From positions 17,826,001 through 17,890,000 of the forward strand of contig NW_023503493.1 of NCBI RefSeq assembly GCF_014529535.1: a stretch of 64,000 nt of DNA, written 5' to 3'. The notes under the pieces are model-generated. The model made no database searches. It saw nothing but the letters and a program-made list of their open reading frames with translations, and had not been told where the DNA came from. This DNA comes from Bradysia coprophila. Taxonomy: Eukaryota; Arthropoda; Insecta; Diptera; Sciaridae. The position numbers and the translations under genes were made by a program. Shown here in pieces: positions 34,863 to 47,900 of the stretch (position 1 is its first letter; each line of letters begins with the position of its first letter).

Positions 34863-37800
34863 CATTTTCAAGCTCACCGTGTACCCTTATGTTCACTGAC
34901 TGGTCCGTAACATGTAAATGGACATTTATTTATCTATTTTTTACACTTTTCAACACAAAAAACCGATTTGTTTCTTTTAAATTATATTTTTTATTTATGT
35001 AACTGGAGTCTTGTTTCATAACAAAACGTATATATCGCTTCTAATACAATAATTGCCAATATTTTCTAGATTTTTCTCTAAATTTTTATTTTTATTTAAT
35101 TTATATTTTCGCCAAATTTGAGATTGAAATTTATCAATAATTTTTACATTTCAAATTTATTTTTGTTTCTCGAATTTAATTTGATTAATTTTTACATTAC
35201 AATTTTTTTTAAAAGTATAATCCAATTTTATTTCTACCTCAAGCAAATCCCAAAATATTATACACAATTTACAAATTTTAAATTGAAATGCTGAATTGAA
35301 AAGTTTATGATTTAAACAAACAAAAAAAAAAAAGATCTAAATTTGATCTTGACTTCGATTTCGAAAAGAAGTACTGTGCAAAATATTGAACTGCTAATAA
35401 AATGTGCATGATTTATCCAAAAAAATAATCATCTGTGCCATAATATTAATAATGAGCAGAAAACTAATTCTCTAATTTAAATACAATTTTTTTCCTTTGT
35501 TTATATAATTGAATTTAATAAAATCTAATGAAATTGGTCCACAACATACCATACTATTTATTCTTTAAATTAATTTCATTATTTATTAATTTTTTGAATT
35601 TTTTTTTATAAATATTTTTTACTTAATTCACTTGTTTTGATTTGTATTATAATTGTTAAAAATATGAATTCATTTATGTATATAAAGGGTTATATTTATG
35701 TATATATGCATCGCGTACAATAGGTTTAAAAATAATTTTGATTTATCATTAATTTCATTTTTATATGTATTCGGTGTAACTAACTTGGACAAAAACGGCT
35801 ACATTTTGTTTATATAATCCTTTACATCATTACTATGCTGTACTATAATTTTAGTCACGTTTACACTTTATAAACCTACTCTTAAAACACATTTTGTGCT
35901 CTAGAACTACGTTTTGACAGAATGTTTATCTACATTTTTCTACAGTGATGTACAAGTTATAGACTTTTAGGAGATTTCATCTTTTTTCAGTTGCAAAATA
36001 TTTTTTATTTTATTTTCCAAAAACACCCGCATAAACCGAACTCGAGAACTGAGTGGTGTCATAACAAAACTCAACCGCTAATGCTTAAAATTAAAGGAAA
36101 ATTATTTCCGTTCACAATTTATTGTTAAAACCTCGAGGAAAACATGGGACGAATGATGGAAATTGTATTTTTGAGTAAATTAGATTATTTGATCGAGCCA
36201 AGAGAGTGGGCAATTATAACACAATTAGCACGACAGAGTAAAGTAAACCATGCAGGAGTGCTTGATTTGACTGGGGAAATGAATAATCTAACAGTCTATT
36301 TTTTGCGAATTAGGTTTTTTCAATTTATTTTAGTGTTCATTTGAGTTCATTTTCATACAAAGTGACATAGTACCTCATTTGACGTTTCGAAAATGAACGA
36401 CTCCTGCCTGGTTTATTTGACTCTGCCGTGCAATTTTATTCAAAGGCGTAAGAGAAAGGCGTTTAGCTGTAACTCATGGTGTCTTATGTAAAACCACACT
36501 GTATAGCAATGGATAAGCGATATTTTAAACAAAAAGAAGTATCAGATTCAGATTTAGAAATTGCATCGCAACGCTCTCACCATTTTCAAAAAATTAGAGA
36601 CGATATTAGGCACGGCATATTATTGGTAAATTTTGAATTCACAGAAATTTACCGATATGTCCTAAACATTTACTGAATTCACCAAAAATCATATTCGATA
36701 AATTTTCGGTAATTTTCAGTTTTCGATAACTGAACGACTTTACCAATAATATGTCCTTATATTAGGGGAATAGTAATTAAAAAACCATGGGGTTTTTAGA
36801 AGAAGCTTAGAAGACATTACACCCGAGTCACAGTCAGTCGAAAGCATTGTACATGCAACTGATCTCTAGCAGAAACACAAAGAATGAGAAAATTCGTCCA
36901 CCTGCATAAATTCACAGGAAAACTTCATCTACGACACCGATTGTTTCGTAACTCAATTGCAAAAGCAGATAAACAGAGAGAAAATCTTACCAAAGAAATA
37001 TGGTTTAGCGAGTAAATCTAAGAATTCTTTTGTCTTTCGTTCTATATAAGCGAGGGATCTATTTATACGAGTATATGGAATTAGTTAATTAATTTAAATA
37101 AATGAAAATATAAATTCATATCACAGTATTTCTATCTATAAATGTTAATAAATGTCGATTCACTATAATAAGTTACTTTATATGAGTTCTCTGCTACGAC
37201 AGTTTCATTAAAAATTTCCTTTAATTATACACGTAAAACCGTTTGATTGCAGTTTGTTTGTTTATAAACTCCCTTTAGTTTTGTCTTTATTTAACATTTT
37301 GGTAATAATTTCTGCTACACGTCGAACAACATCCGATCATAATTTCTATACTCTATATATATAATGCGATTACACAAAAACATTTTACATTCATTTTTGG
37401 TGTACTAAAAAGTATACTTTTTGATAATCGTGTTACATTTTCTAGTTAATTGATTTAATTGAAGATTTTCATTTTTAATTTTTTTTATTTTTATTTACAA
37501 AAAATCGTGTTCTTACCATCATATTTCGCGTGCACTCACATTTATGTATGGAATGTAAAAAAAAGCAATTCTCATTGGAAAAAAAAATGCAAGGAAAGTT
37601 ATCTCAATGTTTCAGGAATTGAATTACGACATTTTTTCTGTGTCGTCCCAGGTTGTTAAGTTCTGGAGAATTGAATATGTTTTGATGTGTTTGTTTGTCC
37701 GAGTAGTACACAAAACGCTATTGTATGATCATATCTGGGAAGTAAGTTTTTTTACGTTCACAGACATCACAGTTTTTATCATCAGAACCAACGTCGAGTC

Positions 37801-38908
37801 TACTACTTCTTTTGTTTGAAAGAATTTTCAGCACCATTTGTGTCTGTGAAAAAGTTCTTAATTGATGGTAGCATGTAAAATATAATACGCACCTACGTAC
37901 GCTTATTTACTCTGTGGATTATATCCCTCGCCTTTGACTTCCCCTTTGTGAGTAAGTAAATTTTCCCCCGCAGTTACGTAACATACTATTAACGTACAGT
38001 GTAGGAAAATGCTTAAGACCTGATGATAAACATTTTCACACATTCAATTAAGTATCCAGTGACATGGTCACTACTCTCCGGCAGACGACAAAATATTACA
38101 CTGGGGAAATGTCTCGATGCTTAAGTCTGGAATTACATTATCTTGATGCAGCTGATGAATATGCAAATACATTCTGAGCATTAAATTTGGTGACTAATTC
38201 AAAATTTACGAACATATTCCACTTCTGTCGTTTCCATTTTCTCCACACTGTGATGATGGTGCACACACATTTCATATGCACATTTTCGATTACATAAAAT
38301 ACAAAACTTGACAGCATTTCTCGCCACCCCCATTCAACACATTTACATTACACTCTTCAATCCGGAAAATAATCGAAAAAAGATAATAAAAATTTCCACA
38401 TTCTCCAATGTTGGTTTAGTCGAATAAAATATTAGTATTGCTTGATTTGTGTGCTATGCGCTAGCCGTGTGTTCATAAGTTTTCGGTTAACTTTAAAAAT
38501 TTCACAGATAATTTGGTCGTGAGACGCAACAAAGAAGTCCCATATTTTTGTAAATGGAATTTCTACGTCGTTTAGCCGGCCATGGTCCGTTCTCGTCACC
38601 GTTCAGTGCGGATGTTTTTTCTGGAAAATAAATTCTTTTTTTATCATTTTGAAATGGAGACAAGAAAAAGGGTTTTTTTCGTTCATAATAAAAGTTTGAA
38701 ATATTAGTAACGAAATGTAAGCCATTTGTACAACAAAAGCGGAATAATGGTGCAAAGTGTTCATCCGCAAAACATATATCTAATTTTACAATCTTCTTAT
38801 TTTTCTCTTTTTTTTACTTTTCCTATACTTTCGTCTTCATGAAATTTATACATTCTCATCCGGCCTCCACCATATCGATATATAAGAAAAACCCCAATAC
38901 TTTTCCCA
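34863..38908. other. Very AT-rich stretch; no gene seen
   Basis: This 4-kb stretch is the most AT-rich of the window. Frames at 36144-36344 and 36476-36676 show no signature. It lies downstream of the R7BP-like stop and may include its 3' UTR. A small inverted repeat (atattattggtaaa with tttaccaataatat) spans about 36619-36752. Confidence 0.5.
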
Positions 38909-41900
38909 TCACAACTTCATCCTTTTCTCTGAAAATTTATTTTTATTATTTCTCGTTTCCTTTTTGCTGGTCATACCTAAAAATTGGTCCTGCTGCGGTA
39001 TAAACTCTTGCATTTCGGCTAGAATTTTGTTTAGTTCTTGTGAATCTTTGGTGATGCTACATAATTCCTCCTGATTGAAGTCGGGCGTTATTTGCTTACA
39101 TAACAGTATCTGACTGATCACATTGCCCAGATTTGATGGGCCAGCTCGATTATCTGAAAGGAACAATATTTTCCATTTCTATTTTTATCATGAAATAAAT
39201 AAATCGGTTAAATCAGAAGGCTTTATAATGTGGAGCAGTAATCAGATATGAAATAAATGGAACAAAGTTATTTGAGAATAATTAAGCGAAGGCACTCTGT
39301 GATTTCCAGAAATAAACTTGTTTTCAATCGGATTTCAAAATTCTACCAAAAGCTTTTATTTGATACATAATCTTTTACTTCAATTGTTTTGTCATAAAGA
39401 TTGTCAATTAGGGTAGCTTTAGCTACTACCCATCGCTTATTTCTGTAGTTGTTATCGATAACAGATTAAAATTACAATTCGATCCAAGCGTTACAACATA
39501 GTATCGACTAGACTCAAATACTAGAATAAAAAGGGACATGCTAAATATGATAGTTTTTAGTGTTATTTCTCTATCTTTTGACCTTGTAACGTCTGTGTCA
39601 TTACCAAAGAGCTAGGTGCTCCAAATAAAACTTCATTCGAAGGAAGAGGGAATGGGTAAATATTATGATGCTGTTTCAGTAGCGGCAATTCTCGAAAATG
39701 TCTGTAGCATAATTTTGAAGAGCATAAGAGAATATGGCTTAGACAATGGCACAAACACGTAATCTAACAGTTAATAATCATTTCACACTCACCATAATAT
39801 CCGCTCATATCCATTGGCACTTCTTGTATAAGACGATAACTTTTAAACAGCTCTCTTAGAAACAATTGCGCTAAGTAGAAAAGTAAAATTAGATGCGAAT
39901 TCTCTGTTGTAATGCCATCAGCAACATTTCTGTAAATTAAAATTGAAATGTTTATTGTGTTAAAATGAAGAGGGTTCATTCAAATTAGTTCAAAGTTTCA
40001 TTTCACACTCTTTGTGTTTCTTCCCATATTATACAATGTGTGGTTAAGACTAAAGAAAAAAATGGCCCATTAAAAATTGTGCCCATGGGAGACAGATCGG
40101 GTCTAAGATTTAATGGTTCGAAAAGACCCTTTAATCAGTTTGATGAGTTTTTTTTTCTTCTTCCGCAATTTAAAATTCGAATCAATTAGGAACAAAATAA
40201 AAATCCCCTGGTAATTGTTTAGCAATTGAAAGAAATTGCAAAAGGACTGAATAAGCGACGTCGTACGATTAGTGAATCCCCGAGTGTAAGCACGCATACG
40301 GGTAACATAACACACGCGAGTCATCTAATAATTCGCCAATATATAAACGCCAAGAATTTTAACATCAGCATTCAGTACACCGAGATATTCCAGTCAACAA
40401 GCAAAGTTAGCTCTGTTTACTAAATACACCAACAATAAAATTCTTATCATCTGAAAGACATTTGCTATACACAGAAAGCAAAATGATTCACAAAAGAGTG
40501 TTTATTCTTTTCGCCTTAATTGCTGCAACACACTCATATGTGCTTAACGACAAACAAGACTTTCAACCACAACTAGCTGATGAAAGAGACTATTTTGTCA
40601 ACATATTCAATGAAAATCAACCGCAAGCCACTTATGTTGAAGAAGATGAACAACCTAATCTGGACGAAGAGGTATTCGATTCACATCCGAGACAAAAGCG
40701 CCAAGATCGTGGCTCAGTGTCAACTACAGTCGAACGTAATCGCCAAGCTGGAACAAATGTAAATGTTGAGGCACAGGCCCGATTATGGCAAAGTCAAAAT
40801 CGCCAGTCAACACTCGATGCTAATGCAAATTATCAACGGAATTTCGGTGGACAGTTTGGAACAGGAAGACCAAATTATGGTGCTGGACTAACTTTCAGAC
40901 ATCGATTTTAAGTGTGAAAATGCTTTTTGTTTGAGAACTTGTATGATAGAAGAGAGAAAATTAAATTATGTTTTTTGGAATTTATTTCATTTCGGTTTTT
41001 CTTGTTAAACATTCCATTGTTGTTTCTGCTATCATTGCTGGGAGTGTATTGGATATAATAGCACATAGCTCAATTGCAAAGACAGGCCTCCCAAACCTAC
41101 TAAAATTCTTAAAATTTCAAAAATCCTCCTAAAACCTCCTAAATCTCCTAAAACTCCTAAAATGAGACTTCGAAAATTTCAATAAACTTCCATAAATCAG
41201 GATCAAGATCAATCCAATCAATGAATGGATGAGTAAAATAACTTAAAAGTTTCATCAACCATTTCACGTACACAACATTTTTTGAGTAGAGATACTGAGC
41301 ATCAAATTTTCATTCCACAACCACATTCATCGAAACAGTACCCGTGCATGTTTGCTATTATTTGAAAGCTAAGCTTAGTTTCAGTTGAAGAAATCCTTTT
41401 TTGTGTTTATGTTGCTTTTCGGATGCACGGGAACCGTTAGAAGTTCGCCGAAATTATTCTTTTTTTACCCATACTTTCAACTGCTCAAAACTCACTGTCC
41501 CGAAAGAACATGCAATTGCCTTTCTAATGACAACCCACACGAGCTTTTAGGTTTCGTAGCCTACGAGAAATTTCAATAAAAAAGTGCATGTTTTCGGATT
41601 TTGGTCAACTCTCACTAGCCACACAAGCTTAGGCGATTTTTTTTGTAAGTGGTTTTGGCTTCTAAGGACCAATACCTATCTAGGCACATATCAAAAAGTC
41701 CACTAGAAAAGGCGTCCGATTTCGGCTGCCTGTTTTTCAAAAGAATCTCCTCTTTAGATCACAATAAAGGAATCGTTTTTGGAAATTCAGTAAATGTTAG
41801 TGTTGGTTTATCCTGGATTCAGATACACATGATTTTTGTGCCATAATTTTCTTTACAAAAAAAAAACAATTTGGAAGAGTCTCACTCGTTTTTAAATTAA

Positions 41901-44900
41901 GAATTCGTTTTATTCAATGAAAGTATACTCTACGTATGTTTGTAGTTTCATTGGTTTTATTTAGTTCTAAAAATTTTCGGTGAGTACAGTGATGATAGCT
42001 CGATCAAATTGTAATATATAATACCCGCTTAGTCACGATTTGTCAAAGTTTAAACATCTCAAATCAGACAATCCAACTTTTTCGTCTCTTTTACAACCTA
42101 TGTCCAAAATTGAGCGCTTTTTGGTAACTTTGGGAGAGACTAGAATTTTTCGTGATCCTGTATGATGAGATAGATACTTTGCACGTAGAAAATCGAAAGA
42201 TGTTACAAGTAATAGAGACTTCTTAGAAATAGCCATTGTAAATGGAAAAATATGAATTTTTAACAAGAAATAAGGGCTCATCAGCATTTCTACAATGATG
42301 AATTTATCACGAAAGCTCCTAAAAATCTCCTAAGACCTAACACTAAAAACCTCCTAAAACTCCTAAAATAGTAGGATTTTTAAAGCGTGGGAGGCCTGCA
42401 AAGACTTTGCAGGAACAAAGAAAACATTTCGCTAGAAAGGCATTCAGAAAAATGCAGCTTATTGTTAGCCGTTCATTGTATAACTTTTTCTCTTGAAGTT
42501 AATTGTGTATTCTAACACCAAGGATAGTATTATAACCGTTTGTTGTCTGTATATAATGCGGCTCCAATTATTTTGCTATAAGCTCAAACAAAAACGAGAG
42601 AGCCATTTAAACTGTATAATACACAAATCTAATAATCCCATAAGCGCTTTAGATCAAAATATATACCCACTGACTGAAGCGTTTGTTGTGCTAAGAAGAA
42701 CATAAACGAAACTAAAAAAAAACGAAAAAAAAAACAAATTGTTCCCGCGCATAAAGAAAACTTAACTTAAAAAATATTTCGTTTTTTAGTATAAATTGAA
42801 TAAATAATTTAATTTTATATTTTTTTCCCACCCCGCAATCTACCATCCGAACATGAACCTAACTCATGAAAATGTGAATCTACCTTCCTTCATACATTCA
42901 TTGCCTGAGTGAGTATATGTTTCCACTTTTTTTTCGGTAAAATTTTGAGGCAGTAAAAGTTACTTAGTAAGCAAATTTTGTTATTTTTTCTGTATTCGGA
43001 AAAATATGTAAAATAACTTTTGTGTAAGACATTTTTGTTTTGTCGGCCCCATATACGTAGATGTACGTTACGCATAAAATAATAACAACACACATCCACA
43101 TTACTTTCTCTACGCACAGCCCATCACAGTGTTCATATTAAATATAAATAATAAAATAATTCTGTATAGAAAAAGGTTAAGTCAATAAAAGAATCTATTC
43201 GGCGTATGTACCGTGTATAACACAAAAAATCGTCTGCCAGCCAGTGCGCTCGCAAGCGTGCCTTTGTTTCCCATCTGGTTAAATTGGATCACTTAAATAC
43301 ACTTCTTCCTGCTATTTGTACAATGATTATACTTCATGAATAATTCAGAAATCGCACCTTCCTCCCTCGAATGTGCGTTATATTTTCCAACTGATTCGAT
43401 ATAAAAAAAGAGAAATAAAAGAACCTGATACCGCTCTTGATAACAAATGTGTCCTTTAATCCATCAACGAAGGATTTGACAAAAAATTATTTTACATTTC
43501 AAATATTCAGATTCATGTCGTATATTTCGTTCAGATAAATACAAATACTAGTTCGACTCTGACTGTCAAAGTAAAGACTTTATTTGATGTTCACAACCAC
43601 AGATGACCTTAAGGGTATCCAGATAGATGATATGGTCCATCCTACTACAATTTCTTTTATTGTCTTTTTTTGCTCCATATCGCAGAGTACCAATTGTTTT
43701 TCTCAACAAATAAAATATTCAAATTGTCGACTCATACGATACAGAAAAAAAAGATTAAATTATGTTGGAAAGGACGTGAAAAACACTTCGACTTTCATTC
43801 GCTGTGTCATATATTCAAATGTAATTTTACATTGGCACAATGACGTCGGGTAAAAGCCTAATCCTATAAAGTGATTAACATCATGATAAGAAAAACGATC
43901 TTAATTGATCAATTTACAGTTTGGTGTTTAGCTTTCCATTTCCTATCGTGTGTGTGGTATCTAGGTATCTAGGTATCTTCTCGTTTCGATGTTATTTTCT
44001 GCAAAATGCTTGAACATTTTTTTTGTCCGTTTCGGTTAGTTCAGTGCAGAAATCTATTCGAATGCTCAATTCAATCAACATGCATAAAAATCCCCTAATT
44101 ATTTTTGTGAAGCAATTAAAGAACTTTTAAAAAGGAATAAATTGCTGACAGCGATTCGCTGTAGGCCCTGTGAATCCCCGAACACGTGTTGGTAACATAT
44201 ACAAGACCTATCTAACAATTTGCGAATATGTATATAAACGTCGAACATTTCAGCATCTGCATTCAGTTGATCGAAAGAATTCAGTTATTAACAAGCTAAA
44301 TTAGCTTTTCAGTTTTTATCAACAGCAATTTGCTCATCACAAAAATATTAATTATTCCTGAAGTTATTCTTTATAGAAAAAATGTGCCATACAAAAGTGT
44401 TTGTTCTGTTCGCCTTAATTGCTGCTACACACTCATATGTACTTTACGACGAATCGTACAATCAACAACAACTGGCTGATGAAAGAAAATACTTTCACGA
44501 CATGTATCAATACAGACATCCGGAACCCCTTTACGTTCAAGAGGAACCTAATGCAGTGCAAACTCATCCTAGACAGAAACGACAAGATCGTGGATCAGTT
44601 ACAACAACCGTTGAACGCAATCGTCAAGCTGGAACAAATGTAAATGTTGATGCACAAGCACGATTGTGGCAAAGTCAAAATCGCCAGTCAACACTCGATG
44701 CTAATGCGAATTATCAACGGAATTTTGGCGGACAGTTTGGCACAGGAAGACCAAACTACGGCGCTGGGTTAACTTTCAGACATCGATTTTAAGTGCTGGA
44801 GATTATACGTGATTTAGGAGATTGTAAATTGTTTTTGTTAAATAAAAGAAAGATTTAATTGATTTGAAAAGATTTAAACATGTTAATTTCAATGTAAATA

Positions 44901-47900
44901 AGATCGAAATTGGCTTTTCATCGATTTTCCGTTTCTGCAGGAGTGAATATACTCCATGTGTGGAGATGAATAAGTAGACAATGATGTTTCAAATTCAAGT
45001 GGAGGAGGAAGATCATGATGTAATCGAACTTCACAATCAAGAATATTATCATTTAATGAAAACTGATATTTTTAAGTTCAAAATCCCAAAAGTCGCAACA
45101 ACAATGAGTACTTAAACAAGCTTTTAATTTTACTTCAAAATTGACTTATCCTAATACGTATGTTCGTATACAACGGAAACATGCTAATAATACCAACAGT
45201 ATGGTAAATGGTATTCAATTCATTATGTAAACACCAACAGCCATTGTGGTCAGTTGAAGACTTCGGCTCAAAAAATGCATTTTTTTCATCGAAATGCATA
45301 TATTTTGTGCAACGTACAAAATAATAGTATTTTCATGCCTTGGGCATAAATTTCAATACTTTTCAAGTAATTTAGGCCCTCGACATGAAAAGTTGTTTTA
45401 CGTCCACCCGTCGACAAAATAAATGATTTTTTCGACCAAAAAATATAAATTTTAGCTCTAAAATTCTAAATAAATTTGCCATTCAAAAATTGAATTGAAA
45501 TAACAATGAATGGAATTCAATGTTAGTTTAGGAAATTCATGTAGACATTTTGTACATATTTTAGTTATATGGAATGAAATGTGTGCTATACACAATTTTC
45601 TTGTTCAACGATTTTAATTTTGTACAGCTGGTTCAAATGCATGGAATAAAATTTCGACAGTTCACAAAGTGGTACCTATACGTGAATTGCAGGATCGCTT
45701 CATCTTTTTTTTGCAATTTTATATGCGAGAATCCCTCGACGCAAATAAAATGTCTCTGCATTTCTGTTTTAAAAGAACAAAATATGAACGAAACTCAACA
45801 ACCATACGGAGCATAATCAATTTTCAAGTGTTTTCCTGATAGACGATTCACACTTTCATAATAAAAGTCAAGCAGTTTTGAGATTTAACATTTTTGTTTC
45901 TCCTATAATCCTGACACTTCGAGAGTAGATAAAGGTTCAATGTTTGGAATAACAACGGAAGCATTAGTATAATACTCAATTTTCAGTAAACAATAGATCA
46001 ATAGAGACGTGTACTATATTTTCGGACTCTCTGGACTATAATTTCTGATAATAGACCCCTCCAAATGATCCAGTTGTGAGTAAGAAATTTAGATTTGAAA
46101 TTTAACAATCAAATATCAAAATTAAATTGAGAAATGTACACCCAGGGCTGTATCGTATCTCATCAGGTCGCTAATGGAGGTTGGTGTTGTTGCCAAGGTG
46201 ATAAACATTTGATTCACGAATTTTGATTTTGGACGCTAGGATCTTCCTAACGAGGCTAGCTCTGGTGTACATCTCAGCCGACTCGCATTAAAATGAAGAA
46301 TACAGTTTTACAAGGGATAAAAAGTTGAAAAGCAGAGTTTTCGTGTGAATTTTGTTGATCCGAGGCGAAGCCGAGGTCAATAAACACACAAAAACGAGAC
46401 TTTTCAACTTTTATCCCGAGTTTTGTAATGGATCACTGTAGGGTTGAACAAAACTTAAATAGAGTCGCGACACCACCTCTATTTTTTTCATGTTCTGGTT
46501 GAGGGACTCGAGTACTACACGAAACTGTATTCAGTTTCCGGATCTGTCCAGCCGTTCCTTTAGGATGAGTGGTATTGTTATCCATTCTTCATAAATAAGT
46601 GGATGAAGTTATTTGAAGCATTTCTTACATTAATTACGTGTATCTGTAGTCGGTTAAAGCTGATTTCCACATTTTTGGGGTAAATTTCCTCTAACATCTA
46701 GCGAAATCGGCTTTAACCGACTGCAGATACACGTAATTAATGTAAGAAATGCTTCAAATAACTTCATCCACTTATTTATGAAGAATGGATACCACTTATC
46801 CTAAAGGAACGGGCACTTGAAGATGGATGATAAATTGAAACTTCTTTCGACCTAGACATATCACCATTCAAAAATGTCGAAATTTCGACTTTAGCTGGCT
46901 GTTGCTCCGTGGCCAGGTTGTTGATAGAAGCAATTTTGACACGAATTAACTTACAATTAGTCCCTCTATCCGTTGCTATAACAATCCGTATTTAAATTGA
47001 CTCGTGGAATCCGCACGGCCACGTGTGCCGGTTCTCCGAAACGGCTGGACAGATCCGGAAACTAAATACAGTTTTGTGTAGTACTCGAGTCCCTCAACCA
47101 GAACATGGAAAAAATCAGAGGTGGTGTCGCGACTCTATTTAAGTTTTGTTCAACCCCACCGTGGGATTTTACATGCTTTTGGAACCTAAAACAAATTTAT
47201 TGTTTTCCCTGGGTGTATAATAAGCCACTTTCGACCCTAGGGAAAACAAAAGCATGTAAAAGAGTTTTGTTAGAAGATCTGGTGTGCCGGATAGGCCAAA
47301 TCGAGCTTTCAATGACTGCATACTAATTGAAAAACAAACAAGAGAAATAGCAGATATAACAGAGAGGGTATACTGTCAATAGAAAGGAAAACACAAAGTT
47401 TCATCTTTGATAGGATAAATTTTCCAACGAGTATACTGGTCAGATGACTAGCATCTCAATGTACATAAAGGAAATGGAAAATGTTGCTGTATCACCACAT
47501 AGAGTTCATCATAGCAACGGGAAAGTGCACTCATTAACAGCGAAAAAAAAATCGCAACTCATAAATATCGTTCTGGGTGCTTAGTAGCTACTGAATACTA
47601 CTCTCAAACACGGCAAGCTAATTATAAAATAAACATACACAAAAAACTCTGCCATGAAACTGTTATTTTTTCCACACCAAAGTCCTTCATATACACATTC
47701 AATTAGGATTCTATTTTCCACAGAGTTTACTTCGTAACAAGTTAAATAAAAGAATATTTCTCTTCAACATTTTATATATAAAATTTTGCATTTCAAAAGA
47801 ATGTTTTTTGCGCTTTAAATTTAGTTTTTTTTTTATGTAAAAAAAAGTTAAATAAATCGAAGAAGAAAAACTGAAACCGAAACATGAAAGAGAAACTGAA

